DNA of 64,000 nt from Cryomorphaceae bacterium (GTDB taxonomy: Bacteria; Bacteroidota; Bacteroidia; Flavobacteriales; Flavobacteriaceae), in the NCBI GenBank assembly GCA_003331875.1, contig QOQA01000002.1:1-64000 (forward strand), given 5' to 3'. This document shows positions 43,136-53,224 of this stretch, one piece after another. A model generated the notes under the pieces. That model searched no databases. It was not told the origin of the DNA and worked only from the letters and a program-made list of their open reading frames with translations. Every line of letters starts with the position of its first letter. The stretch's first letter is position 1. The translations under genes and the position numbers were made by a program.

Positions 43136-45250
43136 ATGAACTACAAACTATATAAAAAAGAAATAAAACTACCTGATGGTAGAACAATTACAATTGAAAC
43201 AGGAAAATTAGCAAAACAAGCCGATGGATCTGCTGTGATACAAATGGGAAATGCTATGCTACTAGCAACCGTTGTCTCATCAAAAACAAAAAGTCCTGTT
43301 GACTTTCTACCATTAACCGTAGATTACAGGGAAAAATTTGCTGCAGCGGGAAAATTTCCAGGTGGTTTCTTTAAAAGAGAGGCAAGACCCTCAACTGAAG
43401 AAATTTTAACAATGAGATTGGTTGACAGAGTTCTGAGACCTCTTTTTCCAAAAAATTATCATTATGAGACACAAGTTATGATTCAATTAATGTCTCACGA
43501 TGAAAATGTAATGCCTGATTCATTAGCAGGACTGGCTGCTTCAACAGTCATACAACTTTCAGATATTCCGTTTGAGTATCCAATATCAGAAGTTAGGGTT
43601 GCAAGAATTGATGATGAATTTGTTATCAATCCTAGCAGATCTCAACTTGAAGAATCTGACATTGATATTATAGTTGGTGCAAGTTATGATTCAGTTTCTA
43701 TGGTTGAAGGAGAATTTGATGAAATCTCTGAAGAAGAAATGACCAACGCAATCAAATTTGGACACGAAGCTATAAAGGATCAAATTGAAGCCCAAAATGA
43801 ATTAGTTAATGAAATTGGTAAAAAAGATACAAGAGATTATGACTCAGGCTTAGAGAATGATGATTTGTTAAAAACTATTCATGATAAATGTTATGCAGAT
43901 TGCTACGAGATTGCAAAAAAAGGACTAAGTAAAAAAGATAGATCTCATGAGTTTTCAACCATCAAGGAAAAACTTTTAGACTCATTTAGTGAAGAGGAAA
44001 TAGATGAATATGGAATTTTAATTAAAAGCTATTTTTCAAAAGTTGAAAAAGATGCGGTAAGAGAATTAGTTTTAAGTGAAGGTATCAGGTTAGATGGTAG
44101 AAAAACAGATGATATAAGACCTATTTGGTGTGAAATAAATTACTTACCATCAACTCATGGCTCATCAATATTTACCAGAGGTGAAACCCAAGCATTAGCA
44201 ACAGTAACATTAGGTACTTCGAGAGATGCAAACATAATTGACTCACCATCAAATCAAGGTGAAGAAAATTTTTATTTACATTATAATTTCCCTCCATTTT
44301 CGACTGGTGAAGCTAGACCATTAAGAGGTACTTCTAGACGTGAAGTCGGTCATGGAAACTTAGCCCAAAGAGCATTAAAAAAAGTTTTTCCAAGCAACTG
44401 CCCATACACTGTAAGAGTTGTTGCGGAAGTATTGGAATCTAATGGTTCATCATCTATGGCTACGGTTTGCTCTGGAACTATGGCTCTTATGGATGCAGGA
44501 GTAAAAATAAGTAAGCCTGTTTCGGGAATTGCAATGGGATTAATCTCAGATGGAAAAAGATATTCAGTTCTGTCTGATATATTAGGTGATGAGGACTATT
44601 TAGGCGATATGGATTTCAAAGTTACTGGTACACCGGATGGAATTACGGCCTGTCAAATGGACATTAAAATTAAAGGGCTTTCCTATGAAATCCTTGAAAA
44701 AGCATTGAAACAGGCAAAAGAAGGCAGATTATCAATTCTTAAAGAAATGATAAACACTATCGATAAACCTGCTGATTCTGTTAAAGAGCATTCTCCTAAA
44801 ATGGTTAAAGTTGAAATTGATGGTGCATTTATTGGTGCAGTCATCGGACCTGGTGGAAAGGTAATTCAGGAAATGCAAAAAGAAACTGGTACAACCATTG
44901 TAATTGAGGAAGAAAATGAAAAAGGAATAATTGAAATTTTGGGTACTGATCAGAATATGATTGACTCTGTAATTCAAAAAATTGAAGATATTACCTTCAA
45001 ACCAGAGGTTGGTAGTATTTACAATGTTAAGGTTGTAAAGATTTTAGATTTTGGAGCTGTTGTAGAATTTAGACCTGGGAAAGAAGTTTTACTTCATGTT
45101 TCTGAAATAGACTGGAAACGTGTAGAAAAAGTTGGTGATTATTTAAAAATTGGTGATAAAATAGACGTTAAGTATATAGGTATTGATCCAAGGACAAGAA
45201 AACAAAAAGTTTCAAGGAAAGTTTTAATAGAAAAGCCTGAAAAAAAATAA
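43136..45250 (+). CDS. pnp: Polyribonucleotide nucleotidyltransferase (PNPase)
   Basis: 704 residues. Two RNase PH-like domains (1-about 225 and 315-540), with [27 protein letters not shown] and [20 protein letters not shown], a helical linker, then KH ([20 protein letters not shown]) and S1 ([26 protein letters not shown]) RNA-binding domains. 3'-to-5' phosphorolytic RNase. Catalytic-site parts [12 protein letters not shown] and [14 protein letters not shown] are present. Confidence 0.97.
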   Translation: MNYKLYKKEIKLPDGRTITIETGKLAKQADGSAVIQMGNAMLLATVVSSKTKSPVDFLPLTVDYREKFAAAGKFPGGFFKREARPSTEEILTMRLVDRVLRPLFPKNYHYETQVMIQLMSHDENVMPDSLAGLAASTVIQLSDIPFEYPISEVRVARIDDEFVINPSRSQLEESDIDIIVGASYDSVSMVEGEFDEISEEEMTNAIKFGHEAIKDQIEAQNELVNEIGKKDTRDYDSGLENDDLLKTIHDKCYADCYEIAKKGLSKKDRSHEFSTIKEKLLDSFSEEEIDEYGILIKSYFSKVEKDAVRELVLSEGIRLDGRKTDDIRPIWCEINYLPSTHGSSIFTRGETQALATVTLGTSRDANIIDSPSNQGEENFYLHYNFPPFSTGEARPLRGTSRREVGHGNLAQRALKKVFPSNCPYTVRVVAEVLESNGSSSMATVCSGTMALMDAGVKISKPVSGIAMGLISDGKRYSVLSDILGDEDYLGDMDFKVTGTPDGITACQMDIKIKGLSYEILEKALKQAKEGRLSILKEMINTIDKPADSVKEHSPKMVKVEIDGAFIGAVIGPGGKVIQEMQKETGTTIVIEEENEKGIIEILGTDQNMIDSVIQKIEDITFKPEVGSIYNVKVVKILDFGAVVEFRPGKEVLLHVSEIDWKRVEKVGDYLKIGDKIDVKYIGIDPRTRKQKVSRKVLIEKPEKK

Positions 45251-45304
45251 TAATTTTTTGAAACCTTTTTTGATTTTATGCGTATAACATAGTAAAATGA
45301 TATA

Positions 45305-46168
45305 GTGAGACAATTAAAAATTACAAAACAGGTTACTAACAGAGAAACCGCTTCTCTGGATAAATATCTACAAGAAATTGGTAAAGTTGATTTAATAACA
45401 GCTGAAGAAGAGGTAGAATTAGCACAAAGAATTAAAGCAGGTGATGAGATTGCTTTAGATAAATTAACAAAAGCCAATCTAAGATTTGTTGTTTCTGTTG
45501 CAAAACAATATCAAAATCAAGGGTTAACTTTACCAGATTTAATTAATGAAGGTAATTTAGGTTTAATTAAAGCTGCTAAAAGATTCGATGAAACTAGAGG
45601 TTTTAAGTTTATTTCATACGCCGTATGGTGGATAAGACAATCCATTCTCCAAGCCCTAGCTGAACAATCTAGAATTGTTAGGTTACCTTTAAATAAAATT
45701 GGCTCTATAAATAAAATTAATAAAATGTATGCCATTCTTGAACAAGCAAATGAAAGAGTCCCATCTGCCGAAGAAATAGCTAAAGAACTTGATATGACCG
45801 TTTCGGATGTTAAGGAATCAATGAAAAACTCTGGTAGACATGTTTCAATGGATGCTCCTTTAGTTGAAGGTGAAGACTCCAATTTATATGATGTATTAAA
45901 AAGCGGGGAATCTCCTAATCCAGATAAAAAACTATTGCATGAATCATTAAAAACGGAGATTGAAAGATCGTTAGAAACTTTAACACCAAGAGAGGCTGAT
46001 GTTGTAAGATTATATTTTGGTTTAGGTGATCAACATGCTATGACTTTAGAAGAAATAGGTGAAACATTTGACCTCACAAGAGAAAGAGTTAGACAAATTA
46101 AAGAAAAAGCTATTAGGAGGCTAAAGCATACATCAAGAAGCAAGATTCTCAAAACATATTTAGGATAG
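45305..46168 (+). CDS. rpoD: Primary RNA polymerase sigma factor (RpoD/SigA)
   Basis: 287 residues from GTG 45305. Region 1.2 ([25 protein letters not shown]), 2.1-2.4 ([47 protein letters not shown]), region 3 and 4 ([24 protein letters not shown]) are complete. No long region 1.1 is present; the short form is normal in Bacteroidota and recognises the TTG/TAnnTTTG promoters seen in this window. Confidence 0.96.
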   Translation: MRQLKITKQVTNRETASLDKYLQEIGKVDLITAEEEVELAQRIKAGDEIALDKLTKANLRFVVSVAKQYQNQGLTLPDLINEGNLGLIKAAKRFDETRGFKFISYAVWWIRQSILQALAEQSRIVRLPLNKIGSINKINKMYAILEQANERVPSAEEIAKELDMTVSDVKESMKNSGRHVSMDAPLVEGEDSNLYDVLKSGESPNPDKKLLHESLKTEIERSLETLTPREADVVRLYFGLGDQHAMTLEEIGETFDLTRERVRQIKEKAIRRLKHTSRSKILKTYLG

Positions 46169-46173
46169 AAATA

Positions 46174-46830
46174 ATGAAAATTATAGCTCCCTCAATGCTC
46201 TCCTCTGACTTTGGAAAGTTAGTTGATGAAATTGAGCTAATTAATGATAGTAATGCTGACTGGTTTCATCTTGATGTTATGGATGGTGTTTTTGTCCCAA
46301 ATATTTCCTTTGGATCACCCATCTTGAAAATATTTAAAAAATTTGCAAAAAAACCTTTAGATATACATCTTATGATTGTTGAGCCTGAAAATTTTATAGA
46401 TAAATTTTCTGATTATAAGCCTCAAACATTAACTATACATTTTGAGGCAGTCAAAAATTTAAAATCAGTATTACAGAAAATTAAAAAACTCAATATACAA
46501 GCAGGTTTAGCAATTAATCCTGACACTCCAATTAAGGACTTAAAGCCATATATAAATGATATTAATATGGTTTGTTTAATGGGTGTTTTTCCAGGTTTTT
46601 CTGGACAAAAATTTGTTAAAAATACAATTCCAAGATTAAAAGAATTGAAAAAACTAATAGCAAATAATCGGTCAAATGCTTTAATACAAATTGATGGTGG
46701 TGTTGATTTAAGTAATGTAAAAGAATTAGCGTCAGCCGGCGCTGACATTTTAGTTTCAGGAAGTTGTATTTTTAATTCTGAAAACCCTAACTCTATAATC
46801 GATTCTTTAAAAGAGGAGTCTAATACTTAA
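46174..46830 (+). CDS. rpe: Ribulose-phosphate 3-epimerase
   Basis: 218 residues, TIM barrel. IIAPSMLSSDFGKL, WFHLDVMDGVFVPNISFG (metal His/Asp), LDIHLMI, VCLMGVFPGFSGQKF and IQIDGGV are conserved. Interconverts ribulose-5-P and xylulose-5-P. 5 bases after rpoD. Confidence 0.96.
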   Translation: MKIIAPSMLSSDFGKLVDEIELINDSNADWFHLDVMDGVFVPNISFGSPILKIFKKFAKKPLDIHLMIVEPENFIDKFSDYKPQTLTIHFEAVKNLKSVLQKIKKLNIQAGLAINPDTPIKDLKPYINDINMVCLMGVFPGFSGQKFVKNTIPRLKELKKLIANNRSNALIQIDGGVDLSNVKELASAGADILVSGSCIFNSENPNSIIDSLKEESNT

Positions 46831-46836
46831 ATTTAT

Positions 46837-47925
46837 ATGTCATCTGGTTTATTGTACGGATTAGGTATAATGAGCGGAACTTCCCTTGATGGATTAGATA
46901 TTTGCTATGCAGAATTTAAAAGAAATGATGATAATTATTTCAAAATAATAAATTCTGAAACATTCAAATATAATAGCAAATGGAAAAAAAAATTAAGTAA
47001 TATTCATTTAAAAAGTAATACTGAAATTGAAAAAATAGATTTGGAGTATGGTAAATTGATTTCAGCAAAAATTATAAAATTTAAAAATGAAAATAATATT
47101 TCAAATTTAGATTTTATTTCATCGCATGGACATACTGTAAAACATAAACCTCCTGAATACAGTATACAAATTGGGAATGGTAAACTTATACATGAATTAA
47201 CTAATATAACAACCATCAATGATTTTAGAAGCCAGGATATAAAACTTAATGGCCAAGGTGCGCCTTTGGTACCAATTGGTGACAAATATTTATTTGGCAA
47301 CTATGATTCTTGTTTGAATTTAGGTGGTATTGCTAATATTTCGTTTGAATACAGTGGCAATACTAAAGCTTTTGATATATGTGGATGTAATATTTTATTA
47401 AATAAGTATTCTAAAATTTATGACAAAGAATTTGACAAATCTGGCATTTTATCTTCAAAAGGGGAAATTATTCCTGAATTGATTGAAAGTTTAGATTCCA
47501 TTAATTTTGACTCAGTTGAGGGGCCAAGGTCATTGGATAAGGAAAAATTATTGAAAGATAATTACAGATTAATTGATGAGTATTTAACTAATAAAAATGG
47601 CATCAATTTGAAAAAGACAGGGTATAATATTTTAGCAACAATTGTGGAGCATATTTCCAATGAAATTACTAAGGTCATAAATAAACAAAATAATTTAAAA
47701 AATATTTTAATAACAGGCGGTGGAGCAAAAAATGGTTTTCTGATTGATCAAATAAAAAGAAAACTAAAATGTTCTGTGATAATTCCAGATGAAATAATAG
47801 TGGACTACAAAGAGGCTTTAATCTTTGCTTTTATGGGTAAACTTCGTTTACAAAACAAAATTAATTGTTTAAAATCTGTAACTGGCGCAAAAATGGACCA
47901 TTCATCGGGAAATATTTTTAAATAA
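46837..47925 (+). CDS. anmK: Anhydro-N-acetylmuramic acid kinase
   Basis: 362 residues, ASKHA-fold kinase. GIMSGTSLDGLDICYAEF, SSHGHTVKHKP, NDFRSQDIKLNGQGAPLVPIGD, CLNLGGIANISFE and ILITGGGAKNGFL match AnmK, which phosphorylates anhydro-MurNAc from recycled peptidoglycan. 6 bases after rpe. A 126-base AT-rich gap with no box I recognise follows. Confidence 0.95.
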   Translation: MSSGLLYGLGIMSGTSLDGLDICYAEFKRNDDNYFKIINSETFKYNSKWKKKLSNIHLKSNTEIEKIDLEYGKLISAKIIKFKNENNISNLDFISSHGHTVKHKPPEYSIQIGNGKLIHELTNITTINDFRSQDIKLNGQGAPLVPIGDKYLFGNYDSCLNLGGIANISFEYSGNTKAFDICGCNILLNKYSKIYDKEFDKSGILSSKGEIIPELIESLDSINFDSVEGPRSLDKEKLLKDNYRLIDEYLTNKNGINLKKTGYNILATIVEHISNEITKVINKQNNLKNILITGGGAKNGFLIDQIKRKLKCSVIIPDEIIVDYKEALIFAFMGKLRLQNKINCLKSVTGAKMDHSSGNIFK

Positions 47926-48051
47926 GAAACTTTAAAAAAATTATTTTCCGATGTGATAATATTTTTAATAATTATAATGATTTTAAAATCAAACACTATA
48001 TATTCATTATAAAGTAGAAAAATTAAAAATTAATAAAAAATAAAAACATAA

Positions 48052-50523
48052 ATGAAAAATTATATTTTATTGGCCTTTGTGCTTACCTGCTCATTAAATT
48101 TATATTCTCAAGAAGTTAAATTAAGTTATTATCTACCAAACTCAGACAACTATAATCAAGACATTCCAAAGCCAAGTGAAATAATTGGTCATGAGGTTGG
48201 TGAGTGGCATGTTACGCATGATAAACTAGTTCAATATATGTATGCTGTAGCCAACTCGTCGGATAGAATTATAATTGAAGAAACAGGTAGAACTTATGAA
48301 AATAGACCTTTACTAATTTTAAAAGTTTCATCTGAGAAAAATATCAAAAGTTTAAATTCAATTAGGAAAAATCATTTAGAAATATCAAATGGAATTAAAA
48401 TATCTGATTTTAAAAATATGCCATCAATTGTCTACCAAGGTTATTCAGTTCACGGAAATGAAGCAAGTGCATCTAATTCTGCTTTATTAGGTATATATTA
48501 TTTGGCAGCATCTAATGAACCTGAAACCATAGAAATCTTGAATAATAGTGTTGTTTTATTTGATCCATGTTTAAATCCAGATGGATTGCAAAGATTTGCA
48601 AATTGGGTTAATTCAAATAAAAACTTGGTACCTAATCCCGATAATAATGATAGAGAGTTTAGCGAGGTTTGGCCAGGTGGAAGGACAAATCACTATTGGT
48701 TCGATTTAAATCGTGACTGGCTACCGGTTCAACTTCCAGAATCCAAGGCTAGAGTTAAAACATATACAGATTGGTTACCAAATATCATAACCGATCATCA
48801 CGAAATGGGTACAAATTCTACATTCTTTTTCCAGCCTGGTATTCCCTCAAGAGTAAATCCATTGATACCAAATATGAATCAAAAACTAACTGAAAAAGTT
48901 GCAAAATACCATGCTGATTATTTAGATCAGATTGGAAGCTTATACTACAGTAAGGAAGATTATGATGATTTTTATTTTGGAAAAGGTTCTACCTATCCTG
49001 ATGCTAATGGAGGTATTGGAATCTTATTTGAACAAGGTAGCTCAAGAGGGCATATTCAAAATAGTCAAAATGGTGTTCTCACATTTGCTTTTACAATAAG
49101 AAATCAATTAACTACAACATTATCCACATTGAAAGCTGCAAGTTCACTTAGGATTGAACTTCTTTCTTACATGAATGACTTCTACATTAAGAATTTTATT
49201 GATACTCAGAAATCAAAATTTAAGGGAATTGGATTTGGTAATAATCACGATAATACAAGTAGTTATGAATTAGCTAGTGTTCTTAAAGCTCATAAAATTA
49301 AAGTTTTTGAAACCGATGGAAAAAAATTTAAATACTTTGTGCCGTTACAACAAAAGAAGTCAAAGCTCATAAAAGCAATATTTGATACACAAATAAAATT
49401 TGAAGATAGTCTATTTTATGATGTTTCTTCATGGACTTTTCCTCTAGCTTTTAATTTAGATTATGAATTTCTAAAAGAAAATTTAAATGGGAATGAATTG
49501 TTTGATAAACCTGTAGGTAAAGTCAGTGGTTTTTCAAATTATGGATATTTAATAAAACCCTATGATTATAATATCCCAAGATTTATTAATTTTTTACAAG
49601 AAAATGGTATAAGATTAAAATCAAGTAGTAAAATATTTAAAATAAAAGATAATTATTTTGATTATGGAAGTTTACTAATTCCTATTGTTGGACAATCAAA
49701 AAGACCTCAAAAAATCTTTGAGTTGCTGACTGAAATTTCTCAAAAAACAGGTATTGATGTTTATTCGTTGTCCAGTGGATATGAGGATAATATCGGTTTT
49801 GGTTCCAATTCTTTCACAGCGATAAAAAAACCAATGATAGGATTAATAGTAGGAAATGGTATAAGATCCTATGATGCTGGTGAAATATGGCATCTTTTCG
49901 ATACAAGGTATAAGATTCCAATAACTAAAATCGATATTAAAAATTTGAATCGAACTAAACTGTCATTGTATTCTCACATTATTTTACCAAGTTATTCTGG
50001 AAATAGTATAGACATTGAGATAATTAAAAACTATTTAAAAAGTGGTGGAAATATAGTCGCTTATAGAAATTCAATTAATTGGCTAGAAAAAAATAAAATT
50101 ATCAATATTGATTTTATGAAAAATGAAAGATATGCATCAAATATCTCGTTCGAGGACAGAGGAAAATTTACAGGATCACAGGTTATTGGTGGAACAATTT
50201 TTAATACAAAAATTGATAAAAGCCATCCCATTAATTTTGGTGTAAAAAATGATGATCTCCCCACCTTTAAAAACAATACAATTTTTATGAAACCAGATAA
50301 AAATAGTTACAATAATCCTATTACATACTCAAAAAATCCACTACTAAGTGGGTATATCTCAGACGAAAATTTAGAATTATTAAAAAAGAGTGTTCCTTTC
50401 AAAATTAAAAGATACTCCTCTGGTAAAATTTTCTTGTTTGCCGATAATACCAACTTTAGAGCCTTTTGGTATGGAACAAATAGATTATTGATGAATTCTA
50501 TTTATTTATCAAATAAAATGTAA
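48052..50523 (+). CDS. Secreted M14-family zinc carboxypeptidase with C-terminal GATase-like domain
   Basis: 823 residues with a signal peptide ending near LYSQ. Zinc site HGNEAS (His, Glu) and DHHEMG, substrate-site DPCLNPDGLQRF and DLNRDW, and the late Glu in ILFEQGSSRGH. The C-terminal part (about 600-720), with LIVGNGIRSYDAGEIWHLFD and a SGGNIVAYR strand, resembles a class I glutamine amidotransferase fold without its Cys. Likely a periplasmic peptidase; substrate unknown. The MATE gene starts 2 bases after its stop. Confidence 0.9.
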   Translation: MKNYILLAFVLTCSLNLYSQEVKLSYYLPNSDNYNQDIPKPSEIIGHEVGEWHVTHDKLVQYMYAVANSSDRIIIEETGRTYENRPLLILKVSSEKNIKSLNSIRKNHLEISNGIKISDFKNMPSIVYQGYSVHGNEASASNSALLGIYYLAASNEPETIEILNNSVVLFDPCLNPDGLQRFANWVNSNKNLVPNPDNNDREFSEVWPGGRTNHYWFDLNRDWLPVQLPESKARVKTYTDWLPNIITDHHEMGTNSTFFFQPGIPSRVNPLIPNMNQKLTEKVAKYHADYLDQIGSLYYSKEDYDDFYFGKGSTYPDANGGIGILFEQGSSRGHIQNSQNGVLTFAFTIRNQLTTTLSTLKAASSLRIELLSYMNDFYIKNFIDTQKSKFKGIGFGNNHDNTSSYELASVLKAHKIKVFETDGKKFKYFVPLQQKKSKLIKAIFDTQIKFEDSLFYDVSSWTFPLAFNLDYEFLKENLNGNELFDKPVGKVSGFSNYGYLIKPYDYNIPRFINFLQENGIRLKSSSKIFKIKDNYFDYGSLLIPIVGQSKRPQKIFELLTEISQKTGIDVYSLSSGYEDNIGFGSNSFTAIKKPMIGLIVGNGIRSYDAGEIWHLFDTRYKIPITKIDIKNLNRTKLSLYSHIILPSYSGNSIDIEIIKNYLKSGGNIVAYRNSINWLEKNKIINIDFMKNERYASNISFEDRGKFTGSQVIGGTIFNTKIDKSHPINFGVKNDDLPTFKNNTIFMKPDKNSYNNPITYSKNPLLSGYISDENLELLKKSVPFKIKRYSSGKIFLFADNTNFRAFWYGTNRLLMNSIYLSNKM

Positions 50524-50525
50524 TA

Positions 50526-51896
50526 TTGAATTTTTTAAAGCCTTACACGAAAGAGTTTTCTTATAATTTAAAACTAGCATATCCTATTATCATAGGTATG
50601 ATAGGTCATACATTGGTAGGATTTGTTGACAATGCAATGGTGGGCCAATTAGGAACATCTGAACTGGCCGCCATTTCTCTAGGTAATAGTTTTGTGTTTT
50701 TAGCTATGTCTTTTGGTATAGGATTTTCAACTGCAATTACACCGTTAATTGCTGAAAGTGATGCTCGAAATGATAAAAAAAAAACAAAATCTATTCTTTC
50801 AAACGGAATAATAATCTGTTGTATTTTAGGACTTATTTTGACTGCCCTGGTTTTATTTTTAAAACCAATAATATATTACATGGGCCAACCAGAAATAGTA
50901 GTTGGTTTAGCATACCCTTATATTACACTGGTAGCAATTTCATTATTTCCTTTAATTATTTTTCAATCATTCAAACAATTTTCTGATGGATTATCTTTTA
51001 CAAAAATTGCAATGATTTCTACTGTAATTGCAAATATCATTAATATTGTCTTAAACTATATCCTAATATATGGTGAGTTTGGTTTTCCGCGGTTAGAATT
51101 AATTGGTGCTGGGATAGGAACACTAGTTTCAAGATTTATAATGGTAATTATAATTATTTATTTGATTAAATCCAACGTAAAAATAAATAAGTATTTAAAC
51201 AACATATTTAGTTTTGAATATTCTTCAAAAATTATAAAAAAAATATTTAATCTTGGATATCCATCTGCTTTACAAATGATGTTTGAAGTTGGGTTTTTTA
51301 TTTCAGGTATATGGGTTTGTGGAATTATTGGGGTAAATTATCAAGCAGCAAACCAAATTGCACTAAATCTGTCTTCATTAACCTTTATGGTTGCATTAGG
51401 GTTAAGTGTTGCTGCTACGATCAGGGTTGGAAATCAAAAAGGATTAAATGATTATAAAAATCTAAAACGTATTGCTATATCAATTTTCTTAATAACAATT
51501 TTTATTGAATTTGTCTTTGCTCTAATTTTCATTATTTTCTCTGACTTGTTGCCGTGGCTTTATTTAGATAATAATGGTAGTTCTGAAGTTCTTGAGACTG
51601 TCACTCTAGCCTCAAAATTATTAATAGTTGTAGCTCTATTTCAAATTTTTGATGGAATACAAATTGTTGCACAGGGTGCACTGCGTGGAATTCAAGATGT
51701 AAAAATACCCTCAATTATTTGTTTTTTATCTTATGTAGCTTTTGGAATACCAATAATGATTTATCTTGGATTATATACCGAACTTGAAGCAACGGGTGTT
51801 TGGATTGGTTTTTTAATTGGTTTATTAATTGCGTCTATTCTACTTTCTATAAGATTTTTTAAAAAATGTAATTTTGAAATTAATCGAATTATTTAG
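50526..51896 (+). CDS. MATE-family multidrug/Na+ antiporter
   Basis: 456 residues from TTG 50526, with twelve membrane helices. FVDNAMVGQLGTSELAAISLGNS and the second-half counterpart GVNYQAANQIALNLSSLTFMVALGLSVAATIRVGNQKG are the family signature (NorM type). Exports drugs or metabolites using Na+ or H+; specificity unknown. Converges on a membrane-protein gene with 9 bases between. Confidence 0.93.
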   Translation: MNFLKPYTKEFSYNLKLAYPIIIGMIGHTLVGFVDNAMVGQLGTSELAAISLGNSFVFLAMSFGIGFSTAITPLIAESDARNDKKKTKSILSNGIIICCILGLILTALVLFLKPIIYYMGQPEIVVGLAYPYITLVAISLFPLIIFQSFKQFSDGLSFTKIAMISTVIANIINIVLNYILIYGEFGFPRLELIGAGIGTLVSRFIMVIIIIYLIKSNVKINKYLNNIFSFEYSSKIIKKIFNLGYPSALQMMFEVGFFISGIWVCGIIGVNYQAANQIALNLSSLTFMVALGLSVAATIRVGNQKGLNDYKNLKRIAISIFLITIFIEFVFALIFIIFSDLLPWLYLDNNGSSEVLETVTLASKLLIVVALFQIFDGIQIVAQGALRGIQDVKIPSIICFLSYVAFGIPIMIYLGLYTELEATGVWIGFLIGLLIASILLSIRFFKKCNFEINRII

Positions 51897-51905
51897 AAGA
51901 TCTAA

Positions 51906-52592
51906 TCATAAATTAAATTTCTTGGATAAAGAAATTGACTCAATAAGTTGAACAAAAAAATATATCAAAATACTTATCACAATCATTTTTTGGAACAATA
52001 CCTGAATTAATAATGATCGATTATCTAGAAATGGATTTGGACCATACTCCATCACAATGATAAAAAGGATCAGGATAACACAAAACAGTAGGGAACTTAC
52101 AAGCATTCTTTTGCTAAGCTTGCTCTTATAAACAATGAATAATTGAATAAAACAATGAAGCAATAAAAGTCTAAATGCTACTTTAACAAAGAAAACATGT
52201 ATATCAAACGTAGAATTATCAGCAGAAAATACTGCCACTAAAACAAAGGAAATTAATGATATAAGAATTGTGGTTAAAGAAAGAAAATTTAAAATTTTAT
52301 CTCTATTAAATTTTAATTGAATTCTTAAATAAGAAACGTAAAATAAAAAGTACGATAAGGCTAAAATTAGCATTGAAGAGTTGAATAGATATGCTGAAAC
52401 TGTATTATCTTCACCATTTTTTGCTGTTGACTCACCAAGATTACTCAAAAAATTATAGAAAAAGGAATATCCTCTTGTATCAGGTTCAATAATAGTACCA
52501 CCAGGATAAATTACCATTGATATAAAATTCAAAATAATAAATAAGAAAATACCTAAATAGCCTTGTTTTATGGATAAATTTTTCATGTTCAT
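51906..52592 (-). CDS. Seven-helix membrane protein, DUF998-like
   Basis: 228 residues, about six or seven hydrophobic helices. The early loop FFYNFLSNLGESTAKNG recalls the N-x-LS-x-LG motif of DUF998. No function can be assigned. Stands alone between MATE and tRNA-Arg; start is ATG 52592 or 52586. Confidence 0.68.
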   Translation of the reverse strand: MNMKNLSIKQGYLGIFLFIILNFISMVIYPGGTIIEPDTRGYSFFYNFLSNLGESTAKNGEDNTVSAYLFNSSMLILALSYFLFYVSYLRIQLKFNRDKILNFLSLTTILISLISFVLVAVFSADNSTFDIHVFFVKVAFRLLLLHCFIQLFIVYKSKLSKRMLVSSLLFCVILILFIIVMEYGPNPFLDNRSLLIQVLFQKMIVISILIYFFVQLIESISLSKKFNL

Positions 52593-52664
52593 ACCCGAAT
52601 ATTTATTTAAACTGAATTTAATGAAAAGTGACCCATTTAATAAATTATTTTTGGGAATAATTTG

Positions 52665-52738
52665 TGAGGGAGAGAGGATTCGAACCCCTAACCAACAGAG
52701 CCGAAATCTGTCATTCTATCCAGTTGAACTACTCCCCC
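52665..52738 (-). tRNA. tRNA-Arg (TCG)
   Basis: On the minus strand: acceptor GGGGGAG/CTCCCTC with one G-T pair, anticodon stem ACAGA/TCTGT with loop TTTCGGC giving anticodon TCG, T loop TTCGAAT and discriminator A. CCA not encoded. 74 bases. Confidence 0.93.
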
Positions 52739-52760
52739 AATAATAAATTATCTAATTGTT

Positions 52761-53213
52761 TTAATTACTTAAATTTTTTCTAATAATTTCTGATATTGTT
52801 TTTCCATCCGCCTTTCCTAATAGCTCTTTAGATGCCATACCCATAACCTTTCCCATATCTTTAATTCCATTTGAGTTAGTTTGCTCAATAATTTTCAAAA
52901 CAATATCCTCAATCTCTTTTATATTCATTTGTTTGGGTAAATATTTAGAAATAAACTCTGATTGAATAATTTCTGTTTCTGCCAAATCATTTCTTTTTTG
53001 ACTTTCAAAAATTTGTGCACTTTCTTTTCTCTGCTTAACAAGCTTTTGCAAAATTTTAATCTCATCTGATTTTTCTAATTCATATGAGCTGGAGTCTTTT
53101 GTTTCAAATAATATAATTGCAGATTTTATAGCTCTTAGTGACTCTAATTTAATAGAATCTTTTTCCTTCATTGCTGATTTTATATCTAGGTTAATTTTAT
53201 CTTTTAATGACAT
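52761..53213 (-). CDS. GatB/YqeY domain-containing protein
   Basis: 150 residues. The family's tRNA-binding-like helical domain is plain: LKDKINLDIKSAMKEKDSIKLESLRAIKSAI, YLPKQMNIKEIE, GIKDMGKVMGMASKELLGKADGKTISEII. Its role outside the amidotransferase is unclear. It lies 11 bases after ftsZ at the end of the division cluster, the usual place in Bacteroidota. Confidence 0.92.
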   Translation of the reverse strand: MSLKDKINLDIKSAMKEKDSIKLESLRAIKSAIILFETKDSSSYELEKSDEIKILQKLVKQRKESAQIFESQKRNDLAETEIIQSEFISKYLPKQMNIKEIEDIVLKIIEQTNSNGIKDMGKVMGMASKELLGKADGKTISEIIRKNLSN

Positions 53214-53224
53214 CTTTATAAAAC

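Noticed and set aside
45517-45882. Minus-strand frame opposite rpoD
   Set aside because: Fully inside the conserved sigma-factor core; no independent support.
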